Assembly: GCF_008831285.2 (NCBI RefSeq)
Contig: NC_045138.2
Span: forward strand, 39,547,115 to 39,611,114
DNA length: 64,000 nucleotides
Direction of reading: 5' to 3'
Origin: Nymphaea colorata
Taxonomy: Eukaryota > Streptophyta > Magnoliopsida > Nymphaeales > Nymphaeaceae
This document shows, piece after piece, positions 23,119 through 36,900 of this stretch. The number at the start of each line of letters is the position of its first letter. Within the stretch, counting starts at the first letter, position 1. Position numbers and translations under genes: made by a program. The notes under the pieces were generated by a model, which saw only the letters and a program-made list of their open reading frames with translations, did not search any database and had not been told where the DNA came from.

Positions 23119-25250
23119 CTTGTTGAAAAGATTGATAAGCTGGACACCTTTCTGCCGTTCTTTTGCTAAATGTCCCCATTTCTTGCTTCTTGGAAATAGC
23201 AATCCAGAATTATCAAAACGCCCTTGAAATTATAGTTCAACAAGATGAGACCAAGTTTAAGTTGCCATCCACAAATCAGGGCAGATGCCATCTGAGCCCA
23301 GACGGGACGAGCAATATTATTCATCTCATTCCTAGAGCCACAAAAAGAAAACACAAATCCTAGGGGCCATTTGACAGCGATTCAACGGATTTGAGATGGC
23401 TGAACACTTTAGACACTCGGTTGAAATTGAATATGAGACAATCAAAGACAAAACAACATTTTAGTCAAAACTGGCTCATATATGACCTTTAGAGGGCGTT
23501 TGATGGTCACAGGGACACGCAAAGCAAAACACATGTGTCTTGTTCAATCGATTTTTTTATTAAACACCGTCCGCAGTACATGACAGACACGGCGGACAAT
23601 TGAGCAGGGGTATAAATTACCTATTGTTCCACATTGTTCTGAGCTAACCCTCAAAACAACGTGGAACAGAACACCATCTCCCGCCTTCGAGCTGCCCTCG
23701 CGTTGAGCTTCTCTCCTTCTCCTCTGTCTCTCCGCCTTTTCTCTTCTGTCTCCCCCTCGCCCCCATCTCCCCTTTCTCTCTTCTGAGTCTCCCTCTCACC
23801 ACTGCACTAGGCCTTTCTCCTCGACTAGTTTGATTCTGAATAATAATTCTGTTATTTTTGTACTATCATAGCATTTGTTTCCTTTTTTCAAATTTTAAGT
23901 TTCTATCCTTCAATGATTTGATTCTTCTCAAAAATGGTGCAAACATTTTTTATGAGTTGCGAATCTCTTTCCTTGAACAGCTGCAATTGCTGCCTACTTC
24001 ATCGATCCTAGAGTGTGCAAAGAGAAACACTCATGCAAATTTTGATAAGTTGAATTAAGAGTATAATTCTTGGCCACTCCATGTACTTGGCTTTCTCTGC
24101 TTCGTCTGTTGATGATTTTCCCCATAGAGCTTGTTCTATGATGTTGATTCCTATTGTCATTGAACAGAACTGCAGCTTAAGCTGCCTTTGTCTTCCTTTA
24201 AGACCTTATGTATCAGAGTTGGAGTTGTACATCTTCTTCTCATCTCTGATATGTTTAACTCTGAAATATGAAAACCAGTAATTCCTACCATGGCATCTTT
24301 TTTTTCTTCATGTTGGTAATTGGAATTTGAAAGCTCCAATTAAATGGTAAGACATTTCCCCATCCATGATATTGTTCGGCACAAAAAATCTAAAAATTTT
24401 AGTTTAACTTATATAAAAATTCTAAAAAAAACCTTGCAACAAAAAAATTTATAGTTCTTCCCTTACTTTTATTTTCAGTTTTACTTTACCTGCCCTCAGC
24501 GCCCCTCCATCCATATTGTGATTTGGTCATTGATCATATTGACTAATTTAAGTTGGTATCTGTAACCAGTTCTGAACCCCAGTCTAGCACATTGAGTACT
24601 GCAACACACTGTGTTCTAAGAGCAGATGTTTTATCACAAAAACATTGTGTTCTTAAATATTTACTCTTAACGTGTGCTTCAAAAAAACATTATGTTCTTC
24701 GCTTCTGTTGTTTCCGTAGACGCTTTGTTATGAATGGTATCCCTCGATTCAACACTTAAATATTTGTCGGCATGTTCCATGAAACGAAAACACGGTGTTC
24801 ATAATTATTTTAATTTAATCTGTGGAGCTTTTGAATGGGTGAATCAACAAGTTCACTATGTGAAACACCTGAAAATGTTTTAGAAAAAATATAAAAAACT
24901 AATTAACATAATAATTTTTTTGTTTGAAAAGATCATATTAATACTACTTAAACATAATATTCTTCTTATCAAAGTGCTCTTCTACTGCTCTTTAAGAAAG
25001 CCAGAGTGTGACTTTCTGTACATAAAATATCGAAATTATTTTATGTATCTTCTATTTTTCAATAGATGTAAGAATATTTTTGTTCGATGCACTTCTTTCA
25101 GTTGCTGAATCGGGCGATTCATTTACCGCTTCCATTCAAAATCCGATTTCTTTTGTGACACTGGCTTCCGGTTCTTCTATACTTTTTTTTTATTCTTTTC
25201 CAATCGAAATTGGCGCGCAGACAGAAATTGGTATTTTACTATTTTGCCCT
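23119..25250. other. Intergenic stretch between the copia element and gamma-tubulin
   Basis: No conserved gene is recognised. About 23130-23360 has an open frame on each strand (around 60 codons) that looks less AT-biased than its surroundings but matches no family I know. A CT-rich patch lies at about 23700-23830. The segment 24640-24990 shares short phrases (ACAAAAACATT-TGTTCTTA, ATTCTTCTTATCAA) with 12300-12490, suggesting an unnamed dispersed repeat. Confidence 0.5.
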
Positions 25251-25458
25251 CTTCGAATTATTTATTTAATCATATGTATATATATTTCTGTATATTTGGT
25301 GCGAGACTCTCCCTCACTCTTTCTCACTGAGTTCCGGGAACTGCTGTTGGCGCGTCCGCTTCATCTCTTTCCTTTTTGAAACCCTTCCCTCCTTTCGGGA
25401 CCAGGAAGAAGAAGAAGAAGAAGCAGAAGCAGAGAGAGAGAGAGAAAGAGGGAGAGAG
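25251..25458 (+). promoter_or_regulatory. Gamma-tubulin proximal promoter and leader
   Basis: A TATATATT box at 25277-25284 is a candidate core promoter. The leader that follows is rich in GAA (25406-25425) and GA (25432-25456) repeats, ending directly at the start codon. Position of transcription start is inferred. Confidence 0.45.
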
Positions 25459-28400
25459 ATGCCGCGGGAGATCATAACGCTGCAGGTGGGGCAATGCGGC
25501 AACCAGATCGGGATGGAGTTCTGGAAGCAGCTCTGCCTCGAGCACGGCATCAGCCAAGACGGCATCCTCGAGGACTTCGCCACCCAGGCACTCCCTCGCC
25601 TCTCCTCTCCCTTCTGTTATTTTCCTTTTCGCTGGATTTCTTTTCTCAAAAGCCGTCGTCGTTTCCCCCTTTCACTCGGAGCCATCGTCCTCTTCTTCCG
25701 CCCCTCCCGAGTAGAATCGTGACGGCCGCCGTTGGGTTATTTGATCGAATGCACGGATCGCACGTTTTCTTTTCCTTTTGAGACGTCATTACGAAGGGAG
25801 GGGTTGCAATTCCATTTCAAGAAGTTTGCCCCCGTGAATTGGAATTCAGACGTCTTGTGTGTGAACAGCCACACCTTTAGTGCGTTTGTACTTTGCTGAA
25901 GCTCTACAGATGTCCGCTTGATTGCCTGTATTTAACGTTGGTGCGAAAAGGAACCTCTGATCCATGTTTTGGGACTAAGCTGACGTGCCTAGTTCTTTCT
26001 TTTTCTTTATTGCGGTTGGTCCGATCCTGTTGCTTCCTTTTCGATGTGTTTGGCTTGCAACCTCCTATTTCTCCATTTTTATGGCGGCTGAAGTTGGCTA
26101 CTGTAGCTAGTTCTTAAGATCAGCAGCAAGTAAGCCCACCAAGGGTCCAGACACCAAAAGGAGGAGAATGACATAAAAAGGGGGAGAGTGTATCTAATAG
26201 ATGCTTGTAGAAATAGCAAAAGAGTGAATGTCGAGCGGTGTCAACAAACAATTGAGTTTCAACTTTCTCTTCATCACAAGCGCCACTAGTAAATGATCAC
26301 AGGATTTGAAATAATCTCGCTTCTATTCTGAGCTTATTAAATAATAACACCACCGGAGGAAGAATTTCGTCCGATCATTTCATAAATTACTTGTTGCACA
26401 ATCTAGTCTGAAACATTATTCTCCTAATATACATGTACAGATTGCGCTAAAATTTAAGTAACAAACCAAGGTCATCTACCAGATACAACTACATTTTCGC
26501 AGATTACAGTGATTATATCTCAGTCGAATAGTAGGGGAGAGGGGAATCGAAGATTATGGTGATGGATCTTTTTGTTGCTTAAAAGAAATTGTCATGGTGT
26601 GAAATGAAAGATTAGCGCCGGATGGCATACATATACATGATGACAACTGCATAGACAGGCTACGTCATGTGATGACTGAAAGTTGAAACTGCGCAAGCAA
26701 AATGAATGTAGGCACTGGAGGTATTTTAGGGGAAAAAGAGAATGAGTGCACAAATGATTGCCTCGGCCCCCACTAGGCCATTGTGGAATTCGTTTACCTA
26801 GGTATTGCCTAGCATTTTTTGAGTCTTAACTATATGGCCAGGGTGAGAGTGCAATGCACGTTTTTTATGACATGGAAAGTCATTGTTCATGTGAAATGTA
26901 GTGAATGCTACTTAATACTTGCGAAGGGACATTGTTTTTATTGATAAAATAAGGCCTGGAAAAATTATAAGAATTGTTCATTTGCAGTTCAATACATATC
27001 CTATTATTTTGTGTAATGACTTGGGAAACTTAACATGTTTGTTTTTTTCTTTTGAGTACTTTTATTATAATGCATCTTGTAATTTATCAAAAATTCTGTT
27101 ATTCAAAGCATGTCAAAAATGGTAAAAATTCTCGTCCAATGCAATTTTATCATTTGAAATGGTGCTTTTGCTGATCAGAAAATTTTCTTCCTTCCTGTCA
27201 TTGAGAAAGCATTATTCATTCCTCTTCATTGGTTGGTGATATTGGCGCTCGAGACAATTATGAGAGATCTGAACAGTTCCTGGTTTATTTTGCCATCCAT
27301 ATTCAAGTTTATTATTTTCTAATGCATCATTAATTTGCATGTTCTTCATTGCTTTCTCGTGGTTTCCTTTATGGCTGATAGGTTTCTAATTGGCCTCTAG
27401 GGAGGTCATAATGATGTGCATTATGTGCTATCTCCTAAATTCCTAATGCATATGGTGGAGATGGTCCCTTACCATAAAGGTGCCTTGAAAATGTGATGCA
27501 GGGTGGAGACAGAAAAGATGTATTTTTCTACCAAGCTGATGATGAACATTATATACCAAGGGCTCTTCTGATAGATTTGGAGCCTAGGGTCATTAATGGC
27601 ATTCAAAACAGCGAGTATCGGAACCTGTACAATCACGAAAACATCTTTGTCTCTGACCATGGAGGCGGTGCTGGAAATAATTGGGCTAGTGGTTATCACC
27701 AGGTCCGTCACTTATGATCTTTTTCTCTTTATGCAGTTTATTTTTTCATTGTAAGGGCATGATATGTGCGGGTGATTGTGTTTTTCTAGATTATGGTTGA
27801 AAACTTGAGTTTTTATTTTGAAAAATCATAGTAAACATGGATTGTGTTTCAGAACCTAGGTCCTTGGAATTTATTGTAGCCTGTCATGCATCGTCTGTTA
27901 GCATCTGTGCCAGAATCATTCTATAGAGATTCTATACCATGTCGTCTTTTACAAATTTCCAGCAAAGCTTTTTGGAACATTTGTTATTGGTTAGTTTCTA
28001 AGGATCTTGTCTTCTTGCTTTTGTAATTGCATGCTATTTATATTTGTATTCACCTGGTAAAAAGGCTGACCTTTAGACCACTGTGTTGTAATAATTTTGC
28101 TATCCCCTCAGGGTGAGCAAGTTCAGGAAGATATTATGGACATGGTGGACAGAGAAGCTGATGGAAGTGACAGCCTTGAGGGTTTTGTTCTCTGTCATTC
28201 AATAGCTGGGGGGACAGGCTCAGGTTCTCAAATATGACCTTGTTTTTCTATTTTATGTAATTATTAATAATATTTTGAATACATTCTATGGATGTTAAAT
28301 TTATACTTGTCATTAGAACTCCTTTACATTGTTAGGTAAAAACAACCTGAAAAGGTAAGACAGCATGAGAATTTAATTGGATTCAGATTTTTCATGATTT

Positions 28401-29049
28401 TGTAATGTTTTTTACATTCTATAACTTATCTGTATACTTAAAAACGTAAACGGGGATTATTTAGGTACTTGCCAAATGTAGCTAAACAGCACAGATTAAA
28501 TATAGGCCAAAGGCAAGTTCTTGGGCATTAAGTAACGGGAAGACTTGCCTATAATGAAAAAAATATGAAATCACAATATAACAATTATACTTTTTATGCC
28601 CTTTACTGCTTTTAATTTCAACTGGTTTATTTGGATCTCCATACACTCCTAGCACATGAGCCTTTAGTGGATGTTTAATAAATAATGGTCTCTGTGTCAA
28701 TGTCACTTGTGTTGCCATGCATCTATAAATTGCACGAAAAGAAAATTTAAGTTCTTCTTCCATATAGTTCCATTTTGTTTTCTGCTCAGCTTCAGGCAAA
28801 GGTGCTTAGCTCCTTCTCAGGTGTTCGTGATTTATTGCTTAATGGGCTGGTTAATCAAGGAAGGCACCACAGTAGCACCTTTATTTCACAAACTATACTC
28901 ATATTATATAAACAGAATGCTTCTCTTGAAACAAAGATTCTTTGTGAGTTTTGGCTTAAGTCACATGGGTATGGGTACGATACAGGTATGGGTACAAAGA
29001 TGCAGGTACAACTACGATGATTTTAGAAAATTTGGGTGTGGGGATACGG

Positions 29050-29111
<62 letters not shown>

Positions 29112-32100
29112 TCCACAAAAAATGCTCAAAATTAAGGAAAAATGAGAGGAAAGTATATAATATTAGTGGAAGGGAAATACAAAAGAAGAGGAAAATCAAA
29201 ATTAAAGAAAAAATTAAGTTTGAAAATATAATTTTAAATGTTTTAAAATGAAGCCGTACCAACGTACCCGTGTTGTTGTACCCATGTACCGGCACGGGTA
29301 TCTGGGCAAATTACAAGTACCCGTGTCACATAGGTTTTGGCAAAATTTTGAAAGCTTTGGCATCATCACCTCGTTTTATACACGTCATTGTGTTGTTGCA
29401 GCAGATTTGTCCAAGCCTTAATGAAGTAGGAATTTCTTCAGAGTGTTTGTGTACTAAATTACTAATGGTTTCTTGTTTGTATTATGGGTCTTATGCACAA
29501 CTTCCCCTGTGAACATTTCACTCTTTTGGTAATGCACACGAACCTTTGATAGAGGGTTTGTGTGACAGGCTGACAGCTGGAAGTATTTTGCGTTTCCTGT
29601 GTAAATCAGGATTACTTTCATTATTTTATCAATCTGTGGATCTACCTTTTCTATTGTGGGAATTCTAATTTTGTTATTTTCAATTGTCATTTCTTTTATG
29701 AAAATTTCAAATATTATATCTATATATTTATGTCTGTCGTATTTAGTTTGATTTTTATCTTCCTGATGGCAGGAATGGGCTCCTATCTTTTAGAAACTTT
29801 GAATGATCGCTACAGCAAGAAACTTGTTCAGACATACAGTGTATTCCCCAACCAAATGGAAATAAGTGATGTGGTGGTTCAGCCCTACAACTCTCTGTTG
29901 ACTCTGAAGAGGCTAACACTAAACGCAGATTGTGTTGTTGTTCTTGACAATACTGCACTAAATCGGATCGCAGTGGAGCGACTTCATATTCCAAACCCTA
30001 CATTTGCTCAAACTAATTCACTGGTTTCGACAGTGATGTCTGCAAGCACGACCACGCTTCGATATCCTGGATATATGAACAATGACTTGGTTGGCCTACT
30101 TGCTTCCCTAATTCCTACTCCAAGATGCCACTTTCTGATGACTGGCTATACACCACTAACAGTGGAACGTCAGGTCAAAAATTTCCTTATTTGGCAAATT
30201 CATTTGTTTTCTTTCTCACATGTCACTAGGCATAATATTTTTGCTTTCTTTTATTAGATTATCAACCTATGAGAAAGAGACATCTTCGATCTTTCTTCTC
30301 TTTCACAAAATATTTATTTGTATAGTAACAATTCCTAGCCACATGTTTGTTGTAAGAGATTTTCATTTCTTACTATTCCATGTTTTGCAGGCCAATGCAA
30401 TTCGAAAGACCACTGTACTTGATGTCATGAGAAGACTTCTTCAGGCAAGTTTATCCCTATGAGTCACTTGTTCACTGACCAATTACTTTGTTATTACAGC
30501 TATCAATATCATTTCATGGTATAATAATATAATTATTATCATCATTGATGTAATAACTCCTTTTTTCTTAGAATACAATTTTTAGATAGTCATACTCATT
30601 CTATTTGACTAGTTGATTGTCAATGGATTGATTATAATACAGTCCATGTTCTTGTGAGAAGGTGGAGCTTAGGTAACCACCAAGCAAGGTTGTTGTGCAC
30701 AAATGTGCAATGGATATATTAATTTACTCTTGTTTTTTGGATAGAATTATTTGCTTGCCATGCTTCTTTTATTTTTATTTTTTCCTTATGTTGTCTGTTT
30801 TCGGTTTTTGATAGACAAAAAATATCATGGTTTCTTCTTATGCTCGTACTAAAGAGGCCAGTCAAGCGAAATACATATCTATATTGAATATCATTCAAGG
30901 AGAGGTTGATCCCACACAGGTACCTTGTCATCTCATACTCATGTTTATTGTTTTCCTGCCTAGTAATTGAGTTTATGGCCATCTTTTTCTGCTACCCAAT
31001 GTCAGCCTCTTTACATTGAATATGCTCTTTATAGATTATGTTCCAAAGAAAAAAAAATGGTTATTAGATCTCTCAGGTTAATAGTTGTCCTTGAATTGCA
31101 GTACATGTGCAAGCATAAATTGAATCTTATAGCAACTTGTGTTTGTAAGTTTCTTGTGGTTGTAATCTTTATGTGGATTTGTAGTTCAGGTAACTGTTGA
31201 CTGGACCTTATTTGCAAGTTATGTGTGTCGCACGTAGGAATTTCTGCATCCTTGTCCTTTGCGAGTGGTACTGATAGGACATAGTTGGCTGAAGCACTTG
31301 TGGTTGAATAATATTGGAGAACATAATTTCAGTCAATAATTATTGAAAAGATAAGATGATATTGGTATTGGTTAACTCTGAATATAATATATTTCCTTCT
31401 TCGTATTCATTTTTCTTACGTGACGATAAGTATGGCGCAAGCATACAACTGTACAAGAAAAACAAGGGTTGGTAGAAGTTGAACGTGGTATATTTTTCTT
31501 TCCTTATTGAACAATCTTGAACCTGAGAAATGAGAATGTGATCAGTATTGTCCAAAGAAAATGGTCATGAAACTGTGGAAAAATCTTGTTCCAAATGCTT
31601 AATAAAAGATGTATATGCGGGCCAAGACTCAAGAGGTAGCCAATACTAGCACACTGAACTGTATCTTGAGATCTTGAAGTGCACATGGTGTGGTGTGCAT
31701 GCGGATGCTCAGACAAGTATCAGAAAAGAAATTTGATGAAGGTACTTGAGTGGGTATTGAGAACTACCTATAGTCAATGAAACTAATTCTTGAATTTTCT
31801 CGGTTCTTTATATTTTGTTGAAACTTGCACATTCATTAGGAGTATTAATACCTTAAAGAAAGGCTATTGTGTAGTTAAATAGTAAGAAAGTCTTGCTCTT
31901 GCACCAGGAGCTTTTTGGGACAAGGCAACATAAGCATTTGTATGGTGGAAGAGCTCAAGAGACTTTTTAGTATGGCACGCTTACTAGATCTTTCTGAATA
32001 TTAACATTTATAATATTATTGTGGGTTCATAATTAAATTTAGGTCATATCCCACTAAATGGTTCTTATGACTCATTTAATTAGTGGCATTTTGTATGGTT

Positions 32101-33984
32101 TGTAATAATGAATAAATATGATGTCTCTTCATATGGGCTTTTAAGGTTTACTTTGCAGTTTGTACTTAAATATTTTCTTTGCAATAGGTGCATAAAAGCT
32201 TACAAAGGATACGTGAAAGGAAGCTTGTCAATTTCATTGAATGGGGACCTGCAAGCATTCAGGTGCATTTGCGTTACAGCTTAGTCTTAACAACTTTCAA
32301 TTTTGCAGCTGTGTCAAAATGATGGCTATCTCTTATTTCAGGTTGCGTTGTCTAGAAAGTCCCCATATGTGCAAACTGCTCACAGGGTATGCATTTGACT
32401 TTATTACACTCATCTAACATTATACTGGCTTTTAGTTTTTTAATGTTCAATACATTATTTCATTATGCTTCTGCCATTTATATGAACTTTTTGGTCATAT
32501 GGTTACCTGAAGGTACAATTTGACTATTTAAATTGCTGACAGGTTAGCGGTTTGATGCTGGCAAGCCACACAAGTATAAGGCATCTATTCAGTAAGAGTT
32601 TGAGCCAATATGAAAAGCTTCGGAAGAAACAAGCATTTCTTGATAACTACAGGAAGTTTCCCATGTTCGCCGTGAGTGCCTTCCTACTTTCAGGAATGAT
32701 ATGCAGTGCTTGTTTTCATTTGGGAATACATTGACGTTCATACATTTTTCCTTCTTGTATGTTGTTTATTGTTCATCTGCTTTAAACTTGATTCAGTGTG
32801 TGCATCTTTATGTTATGGAACATAATAAGCTTCCACATCATCAGTAATCTTGCAACTTTTTAGAATGCTTTCCTGGACAATAAGGATACGCCATTATTTT
32901 ATAAAGTTCATTTATAAATAAATATGGTGTATCCTGCTGCCAAACTGTTGAGTGTGGGTGGTGCCTATGCTCATTCCACTTCTTTCTTGCTGTTTTGTGT
33001 CATAAATGCATTGTTATTTTGCTTCTAGGACCAAGTAGCAACGCTACTGGAGCATTTGTATTCTTGTAAATGTGCTGGTTTATTTCCCTATGATGGGTAG
33101 TAAACCTTGATGTTATTGGGTAATAAAATCTCAGCTTTTAGCAAATTTGCTGCAAATTGTGCAGCATTTTATCAATGTTAAAACATAGAAAAAGTTTTAT
33201 TGCATGTTGGATGAGTTTGAGGCTCTTATAGAAAACCTTGCTTTAGAACATGAGGAGGTCATTTTATCAAACAATTTTAGGAGCAATGTAAGAATGAAGG
33301 TTCATAGCTGTCCAGGCATTGTCTTTGAAGCATCATAGTTATTCTGATCATTATCGTCATTCTCATGATAACCGTAGTAGATCTTTGCTGTCGCCAATGA
33401 GCATAGATCTAGAAAGCTTTGATATCAAAGATATCTTTATCAAATTTTCTCAATATTATGTTTAAAAAATTTTGTCCAGCTGGCCACTTGGGATGGCAAT
33501 TTGGTTTTCTCTGGAATTTGTACTTTGTCATGTTTTCGAATATGATAGTAGATTTTCCTAATGTTCCTGTGCATGTCATGTATTCGTTTTGCTTTTCAAT
33601 GGTAAAAAGAGAAGTTAGTCCACATTAGTATCCTGTAAATTATAGTGTACTTGACATAGTCACTGTCTCCGTCTTTTGTTTTAAAAAATATTGCTTATCA
33701 CCTGCTTATGGTGGTTAAAATGCCTTTAGGATAACGACCTCTCTGAGTTTGATGAATCTCGAGAAATCATTGAGAGCTTGGTGGATGAATACAAAGCATG
33801 TGAATCGCCTGACTACATCAAATGGGGAATGGAGGTACCATAATTAAGAAACTATTAGCTGTTAATTTTTCTCTAAGTGGTTCTTGTAAATTGTAATGTT
33901 AAACTGCCAATGCAGGATCCTGATCGAGCTCTTAGTGGAGAAGGCAGTGGATCTGGGGCCATGGATTCAAAGTTGACGGTGTAA
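25459..33984 (+). CDS. TUBG: Gamma-tubulin
   Basis: Gamma-tubulin nucleates microtubules as part of gamma-tubulin ring complexes at nuclear envelope, cortical and spindle sites. Eleven exons give 474 residues, the length usual for plants: 25459-25587, 27502-27702, 28112-28223, 29773-30173, 30391-30444, 30815-30919, 32188-32262, 32342-32386, 32543-32671, 33730-33834 and 33916-33984. Visible marks are [18 protein letters not shown] at the start, the GTP-binding tubulin signature AGGTGSG at 142-148, the gamma-specific [20 protein letters not shown] region and the acidic C-terminal region around DYIKWGMED. All introns are GT-AG except introns 1 and 5, which begin with GC. Introns 1 (1.9 kb), 3 (1.5 kb), 6 (1.27 kb) and 9 (1.06 kb) are long and contain no gene that I recognise; intron 3 holds a TA run and a GGGTAC/GTACCC-rich insertion. 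Nothing suggests loss of function. Confidence 0.97.
25588..25589 (+). other. Apparent GC splice donor, gamma-tubulin intron 1
   Basis: Protein conservation places the exon end after FATQ, where the sequence is CAG|GCACTC. No GT occurs at a position that would keep the conserved residues and frame with the acceptor at 27501. The match beyond GC is weak, so this donor deserves a transcript check. Confidence 0.7.
28880..29335. other. GGGTAC/GTACCC-rich insertion in gamma-tubulin intron 3
   Basis: Repeated GGGTA(T/C)GG-type motifs at about 28968-29010 face repeated TACCC motifs at about 29255-29325, with a TA microsatellite (29055-29109) and an AT-rich core between. The inverted layout, including TCACATGGG on the left against CCCGTGTCACATAGG on the right, resembles a small non-coding element. 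Family unknown. Confidence 0.45.
29055..29109. repeat. (TA)n microsatellite
   Basis: About 27 TA units within gamma-tubulin intron 3. Confidence 0.95.
30445..30446 (+). other. GC splice donor, gamma-tubulin intron 5
   Basis: The junction reads CAG|GCAAGT, the textbook GC-AG donor with full complementarity to U1 at the other positions. The acceptor is ATAG at 30811-30814, and the frame LLQ|TKNIMV fits plant gamma-tubulin exactly. Confidence 0.9.
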
Positions 33985-36900
33985 AGAATAGTGTAACAAC
34001 GTGTTCTTTCATTCTGTAGGGTGGTTTTACTGGTGCTTGTCCAAGTGCTGTTTCTGGTTTTTTTCTCCTCCACCTCCTGTGTTTTTGTAATATTCATTGT
34101 GATAGCATATTGGCAAGTTCAACTGCCAAATTCTTCAAAACCAAAAAAAGGGAGAGGGGAAAGGGACCAACATGGAGCGACACAACCATCACTAGCACAA
34201 AATCAGGGGCTCATGTAAGCCTTCAGTATGCCCCACATATTTCCAGCATAAGGGCCAGATTTTGGTTGATCGAGGTTTAAGTTTGAGCTCATTAAGTCCT
34301 GCATATTTAGGTTGAGATCCACATCCATGTTAACATTTGGTTTCGTAAGTTGATTATGTTGTTTTTTCTGATTGTGTACGTATTAATCTAGTGTAAATTT
34401 CTGTCCAAATTCTAGTATTCTGTTTGGGGCTAAATTCTGACATTAAATTTCTGCAACTAAATAGCATCCATATCAAGAGCCTATGACACAAGGGTTCCTA
34501 TCGATTTAAATGTGGGGTTCAGCTCTGGGGATAGACATGTGTCTCAACGAGTCAGGACTCAGGCGCACTCTAGATTAGGTAAAATTGAAGTTGTATTCAT
34601 GGTCGGAGTGATGATTTGCATATTAATTCAAATTGTTTCTGATCCAAGGCTTAGTCCAATTCTGTCATCTATGTGAGGTCATGTTTGCAGTGCGCAACCT
34701 CGTTCTTACGTTTGGATTTATGTATCTTTTTCTACCTGAGCAGTAACCATTGTCGACTGGACTTCGGGAACAGGCGTAGTAAATCATTAGCTTGCGACCA
34801 CTGATTTCTGGATCAAAATTTTTTGTTTATATCCATGGAATTTTCGCTTGAACAAGCTGCAGGTAGGGAAATGTTTACCCGATTTATGATTGTACCACTC
34901 AAAAGCTTGAGCCAGATTTGAGTTAAAATCTAAGCATTACAAAGTCAGTAAGGCCCAAGAACCATGTGAAGATGAAGGGACATTTGACAAAGAAAAAACT
35001 GTCGAACATTTATTTATTTATGAGATTTTCTTTTTCATGAAAGGACACTTCAAATGGCAATAGAAAGAATGATGCTCCTGAGTACTAATATCAATTGAAT
35101 CTGGTAATATCTGCATCTGATTCAAAATTACATTTCTTCGTCGGTCCTCGCCAGAAATAGCCATTCGTGTGCTGTTGCCTCATTTTCAAGGAAAGGGTTG
35201 CTGCATTGATAGTTGGTTGGGCTTTGAAGGGTTTTGATGGACCTCTTGGAAATGCCGTACAGTAATGATTATTGAGATGTTCCAATGGGCATAATATAGC
35301 TGACTGGGCTGGTGAGCTGTTGAAAGCCCAGCCATTAGTTTGATTTTTACGGGTTCTACTTCATGTGTATATGTGTTCCATGGGCTTGCCCAGGCCTCAA
35401 TTGCGCCCCATGGTCAGGAGGTCAGGAGTAGGGGGAAAAGTAAAAGAGGGAGGAAGGGCGTTTCTACCCAACTTTAGGTGTCTTCCGCTCACCTGAAAAT
35501 GACTAGAGAGAGGAGTCATTACTCACAAATCCCACATCATCTTGAATACTTGTTCATGTTCGTGAAAGAGTTGTCACAAGTGGCCCATGAGGGACCCGGT
35601 TGCCAGTCTGCAAATGGCTCCAGCCCCATCTTCAACGTATTTAGCCGATCTGAACCATTTTCTTATCTAGTATGATATGGTGGGCCAAAGCGAGAAATAT
35701 CAATCTTGGCATAGGAGCTCGCTATTGGTGACTTGGCAAAGATAATGTTGTCTCGCTAATGGCTACTGGACATCAATGTGACCATAATGGGGGAAAAATT
35801 GACACTACATTGCCTTGCACATGCCATGGTCCACTATCAGCACTTGCTTCTTCCAACTTACTGCTGCCAACGACCCAAGACTTGCGGTATCTGCTAATAA
35901 TCCGCCAATCGCGTGGCTTGACCAAAAGTTGATTTGACTTGGTGCCCATAAGATCCAGCTGATTCAAATTGGCATTTGCATTATGCTCTATGTGCTTAAA
36001 AAAGAAGGGGAGGAGCATGACCAGTGTTAACAACATCAGCACCTTTGCTAATGCAATATGAGAGCCCATATAGTCCCCTTAAATGATCGGCCAATATATT
36101 AATCAAAAATTAATTCAAAATTGAAGTCATTTTCTAGTGCCAATCCAATTGTGTACACAATATGAAAATAATGTACGCTGCCGATACACATCCTTTTTCA
36201 AGGTACACTTAGGGGCGTTTGGATTCCTGTGATCTCATGATCGGATGGATTTCATCAAATCGAGGCTCCTACGTTCATGGCTCCGATCTCAATGACCAGT
36301 TTTGAATTCTATCCTCTACTGTATAGATCACAAACTTGGGCCTTGGACCTCCATGTCGCACCAGCAACTTGCTTCCACATCAAATCCAATGTAGTCTTTA
36401 TAGATCATGGGTTTTTGAGATCCATGAATTTAAGATTAAAACTCTGTTCAAATCTTTAGTGAGACCTTTGACAATATAGAAGGAAGAATGTGGATCCTAA
36501 ACGTTTGAACATATTAAAAAGCCTGGTTACTGTGTTACCTTCTGCCATCATCTGTAGTGGCAGTGGAATACATGCAAACAGAGGAACATGTTAGGGAAAA
36601 TGTGCAGAGAAGGTTACATGTTTGGGCCCTGACACTGGTTTGCATGTTAGGGACCGGAAATCAAGCAAATGCCTCTTGTACTTGCAAAAAGAGGACTCAC
36701 TGTAAAAGGCAAACATTCAACACATGGGAAAAGGAAAGGGTACCTTTTAGAAAATGACGAAAGTATTCAATTCTTTTATGAGAAATGGATAGCGAGGTTG
36801 TTATTATAGACAAAAGGTAGGCTAAAATGGAACCTTTTTTCTTTTCTTTTCAATCGTAAAGCTGGATGAACAAATGGAGTGCTAAGAGGTTGGATCCTGA

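Noticed and set aside
23166-23363. Opposed open frames of about 62-66 codons beside the copia element
   Set aside because: No family recognised on either strand; could be an exon fragment, but nothing supports it.
25588-25720. Extension of the gamma-tubulin first exon to a later GT donor
   Set aside because: It would insert non-conserved residues between FATQ and GGDRK, which are adjacent in plant gamma-tubulins.
36207-36260. Single GGGGCGTTTGGATTCC end resembling a MITE terminus
   Set aside because: No matching inverted partner could be found nearby.
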